In this document: positions 1 to 5,279 of the stretch, one piece after another
How the letters are laid out: the number at the start of each line of letters is the position of its first letter
Position numbering within the stretch: the stretch's first letter is position 1
From: a virus
Length of the DNA: 41,624 nucleotides
Virus record (IMG/VR): IMGVR_UViG_3300044546_001398
Span: 1 to 41,624 of that record
Direction: 5' to 3' (one strand)
Position numbers and translations under genes: made by a program
The notes under the pieces: generated by a model
Told to the model about the DNA's origin: nothing
Seen by the model: only the letters and a program-made list of their open reading frames with translations
Databases searched by the model: none

Positions 1-273
1 AGGATGATTAACTAATGTGCCTGAATCGTTGGCGATTTGATAAATTACTGATGCACCACGCGCCCAATTAGCCCCAATAGAAGGTGATGCGAGATAAGTA
101 AATTGTGTTACCTCGTTGTAGTTGGCTTGTAGCTCAATCTCACCCGTGACAAATACACCCTCAGAGCCTAATTCATTTTGAGTTAATGAAATTCCAGTCC
201 CCTTGACATTACCTGTACGGTCAATGCCGTTAATCGTGAGAGAAAATGGTCTAGAGCTTAGATTGACGGTCAT
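1..273 (-). CDS. Phage structural protein, N-terminal part (runs off the window)
   Basis: The minus frame opens with ATG at 273-271 and stays open to the window edge, giving 91 residues that begin MTVNLSSRPFSLTINGIDRT. The start overlaps the TGA of the upstream gene as ATGA, which implies translational coupling. The composition (Thr, Ser, Asn and Gly rich, beta-prone, no charged coiled coil, no signal peptide) is that of a virion surface or tail-tip protein. I do not recognise a named family. Its partner at 270-1001 and the tail genes further along the same strand support a structural role. The C-terminus is missing because the window ends. Confidence 0.7.
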   Translation of the reverse strand, partial: MTVNLSSRPFSLTINGIDRTGNVKGTGISLTQNELGSEGVFVTGEIELQANYNEVTQFTYLASPSIGANWARGASVIYQIANDSGTLVNHP

Positions 274-1001
274 ATTTTAACCCCCGTTTCCTGCAACTCA
301 ACAATCGCGGTAACGTTACCTACACCCGTATCGACTCCAAAAGTAGGCTCTGTAGGCATATAGACTTGAAGTTTTGGATAGTAATTAACACCGCCGTTTT
401 GTTGAGTAACAGTACCTACGGATGATCTGGTTTTAGTCGCTGATGTTTTGCCCTCTTCAAAGTACAGAGTAATCTCATCAGTAAGTTCCATATATGGCGA
501 TCCTGTTACTGTCTGCAATTCGCGACGCATCTTGTCAGCAGTTGACCACATCGCTTTCAGCTTGAGATGATCAGCAATCGATACTTTGCTTTGAATATTG
601 TACGTTTGTGGATCTTCAAAGCTAATACCTGAAATCTGGAAAGCACCATTTACGCTAAAACTCCCATTACCTGATAGTCGAGAGCTTTCCCGTGGCGGTC
701 TGTCTTCGATGAACCTGCGAAATACAACAGACATCACAACGCGGATCGAGTGCGTACCACTGCCCCCGCTTAAGCTTATTGCGCTCCCCCCCTGTGTAGC
801 TGACACGGTAATCGTTGCGCCTACACCGACCACATAATAGCTAGTATTTAGTGCTAGTCCAGTTGGCAACGTGCCTGTGGTAGTAAAGCGCACGATATCA
901 TCAACTGCAAAAACTTGAGTTGATGGAGTTATGGCGCTACCTGAAAAAGTGAAGGTATAGGAGCGCCCAAAATATACGAGTGTGAGATCGCCGATCGCCA
1001 T
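270..1001 (-). CDS. Phage structural protein with fibre-type beta module
   Basis: Encodes 243 residues starting at ATG 1001. Residues about 32-87 form a Gly/Thr/Ser-rich module (VRFTTTGTLPTGL, then TSYYVVGVGATITVSATQGG) of a kind that recurs in phage fibre and baseplate proteins, where it marks beta-sandwich repeats. The rest is mixed and soluble, and the C-terminus ends in GVKI. The gene overlaps the next gene by four bases. There is no signal peptide and no membrane segment, as expected for a virion protein assembled in the cytoplasm. The exact role (fibre, baseplate or tail-tip) cannot be told from sequence alone. Confidence 0.65.
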   Translation of the reverse strand: MAIGDLTLVYFGRSYTFTFSGSAITPSTQVFAVDDIVRFTTTGTLPTGLALNTSYYVVGVGATITVSATQGGSAISLSGGSGTHSIRVVMSVVFRRFIEDRPPRESSRLSGNGSFSVNGAFQISGISFEDPQTYNIQSKVSIADHLKLKAMWSTADKMRRELQTVTGSPYMELTDEITLYFEEGKTSATKTRSSVGTVTQQNGGVNYYPKLQVYMPTEPTFGVDTGVGNVTAIVELQETGVKI

Positions 1002-1148
1002 TGTAAGTCAAGGGATTTTGCTTAATTATCGCACATCAATCTATGCTACATTTTGATTGCGTTAAATTTCGACTGACCTAGATTCCAAGGAGAACCGAAA
1101 AGCCGATTGTTTTGATTTGTGGATTTGTAATGATTTTTTGAGAATTAC

Positions 1149-1175
1149 AAGGCGATCGCGAGGTCGTCTTTTTTG
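1149..1175 (+). terminator. Possible terminator with HIP1 in its loop
   Basis: AAGGCGA pairs with TCGTCTT (one G-U pair) around a loop holding part of a HIP1 site, followed by a run of six T. It resembles the terminator at 40801-40829. No plus-strand gene ends just upstream, so it may end a short transcript or be fortuitous. Confidence 0.35.
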
Positions 1176-1197
1176 TTGGGTAAAATTATTTTTCACT

Positions 1198-1395
1198 TTA
1201 TTTTAAAAAATCCTGAATACTCTTTTTCGCTTCGGTGAGTGTATACCCCATATATTCACCGTTTTCATCGTAAGAGCGCGGAGTATCAGGAAATATATAC
1301 CATCCTTTGCGCGGTATATATTTAGCTTGCCAGTCATAATGAATTGGCTTTTTTATTTGATTTATTAGCTCGTTTAATTGTTCTGTTTGAGTCAT
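1198..1395 (-). CDS. Small hypothetical protein
   Basis: Reading from ATG 1395 gives 65 residues beginning MTQTEQLNELINQIKKPIH. In-frame upstream codons exist, but the Met at 1395 gives a plain soluble protein. Trp/Tyr-rich middle (YIPRKGWYIFPDTPRSYDE), then a short helical tail. It is divergent from the zinc-ribbon gene starting at 1426, with only 30 bases between the two starts. Family not recognised. Confidence 0.5.
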   Translation of the reverse strand: MTQTEQLNELINQIKKPIHYDWQAKYIPRKGWYIFPDTPRSYDENGEYMGYTLTEAKKSIQDFLK

Positions 1396-1425
1396 AGTCT
1401 TGATTTGAATAATTGTCATAATTTT

Positions 1426-1734
1426 ATGCCTAAACCTAACCCCGCAAATCCCTATCATAGCGATCGCCATTTCTGTATCAAGTGTTGGGCGATCGCTGTG
1501 ATGCTGATGCCTGTAAACCTTAAATACGCAATCCGGGTTTTAGCTAACCTCTTGTATTTAAGACGCAATGGTAAACAAGCCAAATCAGGAGCAGTGCAAT
1601 ATCGCTGTAAATGTGGCTTTACTTGTACCGATGGCGATCGCCCCGCGCATCGTCCCCTATTGGGTGATGAACCTTTGACGCAATTTGAGCGCAGTCGTAG
1701 GTATAGAGCTAAGTTGAAAGCTAATTTAAATTAG
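1426..1734 (+). CDS. Zinc-ribbon protein, divergent paralog of the genes at 26868 and 27807
   Basis: 102 residues starting MPKPNPANP. The C-terminal half (GAVQYRCKCGF, then DRPAHRPLLGDEPLT and RSRRYRAK) closely matches two other proteins in this window: Cys pairs, a GA-x-YRC stretch, a GRP/HRP-type basic turn and a terminal RYR helix. Here the first Cys pair (CIKC) is separated from the second by an extra hydrophobic stretch of about 35 residues bounded by HIP1 sites, so the ribbon looks disrupted or expanded. The YRCKCG motif resembles the zinc ribbon of IS1-type InsA transposases. A DNA-binding role is inferred. The function is unknown. Confidence 0.6.
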   Translation: MPKPNPANPYHSDRHFCIKCWAIAVMLMPVNLKYAIRVLANLLYLRRNGKQAKSGAVQYRCKCGFTCTDGDRPAHRPLLGDEPLTQFERSRRYRAKLKANLN

Positions 1735-1747
1735 TTGTAAATAGTAG

Positions 1748-1776
1748 TTGACAACTAGGGATATTCGATCAATAAT
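1748..1776 (+). promoter_or_regulatory. Sigma70-type promoter of the gene at 1811
   Basis: TTGACA (1748-1753), a 17-base spacer, then AATAAT (1771-1776), 63 bases from -35 to the start codon. The sequence TAGTTGACAA and the leader AAGGCAAAAG recur upstream of the gene at 23228, so it belongs to the phage promoter set. Confidence 0.6.
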
Positions 1777-1810
1777 AGATCATTGAGTTAAACAAGCAAG
1801 GCAAAAGACA

Positions 1811-2101
1811 ATGAAAACATTACAGGTTGAATATCGCTTCCAAAAAAACGGTCATTTCATTTATGTATCTACTGGTGCTACACCTCAAGAGCATGACGAA
1901 ACATTAACAGCATTCTCTTTCACCCCAGACAGCAAGCTCATTGGAGTAGGTAGAAGTTTTCGCGATGAGTCTGGCAAGGTTGTAGCTAGAACTTATAGAG
2001 CTTTGAAAAGACTACTAAAAATTACTGATTGCAGCCCCGCAGCTAATTTACTAATTACTGAAATCGCAAAGAGCGCTAAATATGCACAAATCTCTGCTTA
2101 A
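1811..2101 (+). CDS. Hypothetical protein
   Basis: 96 residues starting MKTLQVEYRFQKNGHFIYVS. First gene after the promoter at 1748, with a weak AAGG element upstream. Predicted small alpha/beta fold: beta strands in the first half, a basic patch (RTYRALKRLLK) and a C-terminal helix. No Cys pairs, signal or membrane segment. Overlaps the next gene by 20 bases, so both are likely co-transcribed. Family not recognised. Confidence 0.6.
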   Translation: MKTLQVEYRFQKNGHFIYVSTGATPQEHDETLTAFSFTPDSKLIGVGRSFRDESGKVVARTYRALKRLLKITDCSPAANLLITEIAKSAKYAQISA

Positions 2102-2300
2102 AGTTTTAAACAATCTGCTTTTAATGAGAATAAAAGCAGATTGCGCCCCTTGTTCTAGCGATCAGCATTGGTGTGATGCTATTACGGAATTAACCAAATT
2201 AATTCCTGAGTATAAAACCGACAACCCAGAATTTATTTCTGAGTTGGAATATGTAGAAATCAATCAAAAACTTTTGCATGGGCAAAGTAAAAATGACTAA
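2082..2300 (+). CDS. Hypothetical protein
   Basis: 72 residues from ATG 2082. A start at ATG 2124 (MRIKADCAPC) would remove most of the overlap with the upstream gene and is equally possible. Contains a CAPCSSDQHWCDAI stretch with three Cys and a His, which could bind metal but is too irregular to call. Overlaps the next gene by eight bases. Family not recognised. Confidence 0.5.
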   Translation: MHKSLLKVLNNLLLMRIKADCAPCSSDQHWCDAITELTKLIPEYKTDNPEFISELEYVEINQKLLHGQSKND

Positions 2301-2508
2301 AACCCGCGCAGACATAGATCGCGCCGCATATCTAAAGCGTACAGCAGACAAGCCACGCTACTACTGTACGCAATGCGATCGCCAACTCAGATCAGATTCA
2401 CCTCTCACTATTTGCCGCGCATGTTGGCTTAAAACGGATGATGGCAAGCTATACATGCGACTGAAGCAAGCGGAGTCAAGAGCTAAGTTAAAAGCTGAAA
2501 AATGCTAA
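2293..2508 (+). CDS. Small zinc-ribbon protein (CWLKTDDG family), paralog of 23512-23727
   Basis: 71 residues from ATG 2293. Two CxxC pairs (CTQC about residues 29-32 and CRAC about 48-51) form a four-Cys ribbon, followed by the signature CWLKTDDG and a basic helix ending in RAKLKAEK. The same layout and signature occur in the protein at 23512, and a broken piece lies at 25360-25410. The protein is probably a small cytoplasmic nucleic-acid-binding factor. That is inferred from the ribbon and basic tail. Last gene of the 1811-2508 cluster. Confidence 0.65.
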   Translation: MTKTRADIDRAAYLKRTADKPRYYCTQCDRQLRSDSPLTICRACWLKTDDGKLYMRLKQAESRAKLKAEKC

Positions 2509-2575
2509 AATATTTGTGGCTTCGCGATGTTGACAGCATCCAAGCCCCTATCCACTAAACACCAGTGCAACAGCA

Positions 2576-3373
2576 ATGTCTAATCTTATCAAGAATTGGA
2601 ATGATCGCGCTATCCGTATTCGCAGCGATCGCTATGTTTCGTTAACCGATATGGCGCAAGCCAGTGGTAAATTGTTTGGTCATTGGAATAACCTCAAGTC
2701 CACAAAGTCTTATTTAAAAGCTCTTGAAAGCGTTATCCAGATCAAGATAACGGACTTGGTGCAAGTCATTCAAGGTGGCGACTCACAAAATCAAGGCACA
2801 TGGGGACACCCTAAAGTAGCGATCCGTTTTGCTCAATGGTGTAGTGATGAGTTTGCGGTACAAGTAGATATTTGGACTGATGAACTCATGACGACTGGTA
2901 AAGTCGAGTTAGTTCCATCGCAACCCGCACTACCTCAAACATTTTCTGAGGCATTGAGGCTTTTGGCTTCTGAGATAGAAGCTAAGGAAGCGCTCAAAGA
3001 AGAGATCAAAGTCTTGCAACCTAAAGCCGATGTGTATGATACCGTCATGGACTCCGAGACTTGGCTAGATGTGCGTGAGTTGTTTAAATGTCTCGCAATT
3101 CCCAAATATAAAGAGAAGGATTTTAGAAAGTTTCTTTGCAGTCAAGATGTCAAGATTCTTAGCAAGGATACTAATCAACCCTATGCGGATTTTGTGCAAC
3201 GTGGCTTTGCAAAACTAACGCCTGTGACATTGCCTAATGGCGCGGTATATCAGAAGCCCGTGTTTAGTTGGAAAGGTTGCGAACGCATTATCAAGGCATT
3301 GCGAGGTCATGGTGTGATCATGGATGGTCATCAGATCGATCTCAATCTTGGCTATAAAGTTGTGAAGGTGTAG
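2576..3373 (+). CDS. KilA-N domain antirepressor-like protein
   Basis: 265 residues. The N-terminal ~110 residues are a KilA-N DNA-binding domain: YVSLTDMAQ near residue 21, a GG-x-GTWGHPKVAIRFAQWC stretch near residues 67-90, typical of phage and poxvirus KilA-N. A short linker rich in Glu and Lys (about 120-145) leads to a C-terminal module (about 150-265) almost identical in order to that of the minus-strand BRO protein at 31556: DTVMDS-x-TWLD, CLAIPKY, LTPVTLP, KGCE-x-II, ALRGHGVIM. Such proteins usually act as antirepressors or regulators during phage development. A third KilA-N protein (38276) shares only the N-domain. Start chosen at ATG 2576. Confidence 0.85.
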   Translation: MSNLIKNWNDRAIRIRSDRYVSLTDMAQASGKLFGHWNNLKSTKSYLKALESVIQIKITDLVQVIQGGDSQNQGTWGHPKVAIRFAQWCSDEFAVQVDIWTDELMTTGKVELVPSQPALPQTFSEALRLLASEIEAKEALKEEIKVLQPKADVYDTVMDSETWLDVRELFKCLAIPKYKEKDFRKFLCSQDVKILSKDTNQPYADFVQRGFAKLTPVTLPNGAVYQKPVFSWKGCERIIKALRGHGVIMDGHQIDLNLGYKVVKV

Positions 3374-3385
3374 GAGAAAAAAAAG

Positions 3386-4021
3386 ATGTTTGACAAAGTT
3401 TATACAACTGAAGAGCTAACTAAAATTCTAGAAATAGAGAGAATGGCTTGCGTCAATGGTGAGCGCACATTCCCTATGCCTGATAATGCCGAAGAAATCG
3501 CAAAGCAAACACCACTAGGCTCTATTTTGGGAGCGCAAAGATTATTTGAGGTTGGCTGTTATCATGAGTTTCGGGATCAAGTTCAGGAATATCAACTCAC
3601 AAATAACATCTCTGGGCTTGAAATTAAAGTTTGTATTATTGGTGACAAGCTCTATAGATTCCCTATCCCTGTCTGCCAATTAGAGCTAACTAAGGATGAT
3701 TACCAAGTCCTGAAACTGGCTAAAGACGCTGTAGTTGACGCATTCCTTAGTGCTGTTGATGAGCTTACCTATTTGAGCTTTAGTCATGAGGACAAGTCCC
3801 ATGCACAATTTGACATCGAAACAACTATCGGGTATGTCAGGCACTTTGCGGATTTTTGTGATTGGGCTGAAATTGTTACAGCAGACGATCTTGAAACCAC
3901 AATAAATCTTGGCTATGGTGATTACCATGCATCTGTTTTTATTGCTTCAGTCTCAGAAGCTGCAAAATATTCTGATTCAGTTTGGTTTTCTTCAGCTAAA
4001 GCTTGCAAAATTAACGGGTAA
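3386..4021 (+). CDS. Hypothetical protein next to KilA-N gene
   Basis: 211 residues with a strong purine-rich ribosome site (AGGAG, 11 bases upstream) and 12 bases after the KilA-N stop, so it is co-transcribed with it. Acidic, soluble, no signal peptide, no Cys clusters. Contains a helix-rich N-terminus (TTEELTKILEIERMAC) and an Asp/Glu-rich C-terminal half. I do not recognise the family. Confidence 0.65.
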   Translation: MFDKVYTTEELTKILEIERMACVNGERTFPMPDNAEEIAKQTPLGSILGAQRLFEVGCYHEFRDQVQEYQLTNNISGLEIKVCIIGDKLYRFPIPVCQLELTKDDYQVLKLAKDAVVDAFLSAVDELTYLSFSHEDKSHAQFDIETTIGYVRHFADFCDWAEIVTADDLETTINLGYGDYHASVFIASVSEAAKYSDSVWFSSAKACKING

Positions 4022-4025
4022 ACCA

Positions 4026-4472
4026 ATGTCTATCAAAATCAAATTCTCATTCGACGAATTGCGCCGCCGCGCCGCTAAAATGCTCGATGTTTCGCCTATG
4101 GATATTGATAACGTATGCCCGTCTGAGGGTGGTACAAAGTTCTATGTGACTTACCGAGCTTGGAAAATCAGAGGCTACGGTTTGCATGGTGCAACATTCA
4201 CAATTTGGCAATTCGTCGAGGCGTTGCCAGTTGAAAATATGACGGGTAGCGTTGAGACTTTCTGGGATAAAGGGATTGATTCTGTTCTTGCTGTTTTGGG
4301 CTTGGATAAGTTCCCAAATAGTGAGAGGGAAATTAAATCTGCTTACCGCAAACAGGCGAAATTACATCACCCTGATACGGGCGGCGATCCTAACAAATTT
4401 CGTGAGGTGCAAATGGCTTACGAAACTGCGATCAATTTGTTGCCTGAATTGAGAAGAGCATATGGAAAATGA
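4026..4472 (+). CDS. J-domain (DnaJ-like) protein
   Basis: 148 residues from ATG 4026, four bases after the previous stop. The C-terminal ~60 residues form a J domain: VLGLDKFPNSEREIKSAYRK then the invariant HPD in KLHHPDTGGD, and a closing helix KFREVQMAYETA. J domains stimulate Hsp70 ATPase; phages use them to recruit host DnaK for replication or assembly. The N-terminal ~85 residues (FDELRRRAAKMLDVSP, WKIRGYGLHG) are not recognised and may be the substrate or regulator part. The next small gene overlaps its end by 11 bases. Confidence 0.8.
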   Translation: MSIKIKFSFDELRRRAAKMLDVSPMDIDNVCPSEGGTKFYVTYRAWKIRGYGLHGATFTIWQFVEALPVENMTGSVETFWDKGIDSVLAVLGLDKFPNSEREIKSAYRKQAKLHHPDTGGDPNKFREVQMAYETAINLLPELRRAYGK

Positions 4473-4617
4473 GCAATTCGATATCACCAAGGTGCTACCA
4501 AGGGCAAGCCCAAAGCCCAAAGTACACAACCCGTTCCCCATCGATACGAGCGCATTAACCAAGCGCTTGATTCGGGAATATTATCCTGAGTTGGAACATC
4601 GGTTGAATGGGGATTAA
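4462..4617 (+). CDS. Small hypothetical protein (51 aa)
   Basis: ATG 4462 lies inside the end of the J-domain gene in another frame, giving 51 residues beginning MENEQFDITKVLPRASPKPK and ending LNGD before TAA. The overlap, the good continuous frame and the terminator 55 bases later make this a plausible last gene of the operon. Pro/Lys-rich N-terminal half, helical C-terminal half. No family recognised. Confidence 0.45.
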   Translation: MENEQFDITKVLPRASPKPKVHNPFPIDTSALTKRLIREYYPELEHRLNGD

Positions 4618-4671
4618 GCTAAAATAGCCATGCAAGGTTAAACCCTATTCCTTAGCGGTGAGTCACCCCTT

Positions 4672-4721
4672 GCAACAAAAAGACCATTTTCCCGATGACA
4701 GGAAAATGGTCTTTTTGTTGC
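4672..4721. terminator. Strong bidirectional terminator
   Basis: Perfect 21-bp inverted repeat (4672-4692 with 4701-4721) around an 8-base loop, with A-run and T-run at the outer stem (GCAACAAAAAGACC / GGTCTTTTTGTTGC). It separates the plus-strand J-domain operon from minus-strand transcription arriving through the CRISPR array. Confidence 0.85.
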
Positions 4722-4742
4722 GTTTAATCAATCGTTTAGATA

Positions 4743-4802
4743 TCACTTCATCTTTGCGATCGCCTCTAGCAATGCATCAATCATCTTGTCTTTGCGCCGC
4801 AT
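4743..4802 (-). pseudogene. C-terminal coding remnant just beyond the last CRISPR repeat
   Basis: On the minus strand, directly after the distal repeat, a frame reads MRRKDKMIDALLEAIAKMK and then TGA. The frame is open back to TTG inside the repeat (LEDQ before the Met). Nineteen amphipathic, Lys/Glu-rich residues ending cleanly look like the C-terminal helix of a larger protein rather than random sequence. It is followed by the bidirectional terminator. I infer that a minus-strand gene, possibly a tail gene downstream of the tape measure, lost its body when the nuclease-array cassette arrived. A genuine 19-residue peptide is the alternative. Confidence 0.35.
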
Positions 4803-4807
4803 TTGGT

Positions 4808-5279
4808 CTTCCAATCAGCCGATCGCTTAACCACTAGTTTCACCGTCTAAAAGCTCCAATGGATTTTATGAATATTCACTTCCAATCAGCCGATCGCTTA
4901 ACCAGAAGCTTCACCTCAATGATTGGCAATGGCTCTATGATGCTTTCTGCCTTCCAATCAGCCGATCGCTTAACCAGAAGCTTCACCTAATTCTCTCAAT
5001 AGTATATTGTCGATGTCGGTCTCTTCCAATCAGCCGATCGCTTAACCAGAAGCTTCACCTGCTATTCACATCAGGGATCGGGATACCATCAAACTTCCAA
5101 TCAGCCGATCGCTTAACCAGAAGCTTCACCTTGGACTAATGCCTCTCTCTCTGACTCTGATATCCCTTCCAATCAGCCGATCGCTTAACCAGAAGCTTCA
5201 CCCACTGGTTAGCCATTTAAAAAGCTTTGCGGGCGCTTTGCGCTTCCAATCAGCCGATCGCTTAACCAGAAGCTTCACC
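4808..5279 (-). CRISPR. CRISPR array, 7 repeats of 37 bp, 6 spacers
   Basis: Seven 37-bp repeats start at 4808, 4879, 4951, 5023, 5094, 5166 and 5243. Plus-strand form begins CTTCCAATCAGCC, carries a HIP1-like GATCGC core and ends AGAAGCTTCACC. Repeats 2-7 are identical. The copy at 4808 has three changes near its plus-strand 3' end, marking it as the old (trailer) end. Spacers are 34, 35, 35, 34, 35 and 40 bp and share no sequence with each other. Read on the minus strand, each repeat ends GATTGGAAG, similar to the ATTGAAAC/G ends common in CRISPR repeats. That orientation matches the degenerate trailer and the adjacent nuclease gene. The leader-proximal repeat overlaps the nuclease stop codon. 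No cas1/cas2 nearby. Confidence 0.95.

Noticed and set aside
4808-5279. Spacers matching this phage itself
   Set aside because: I looked for matching stretches in the window by eye and found none; a full search was not possible.
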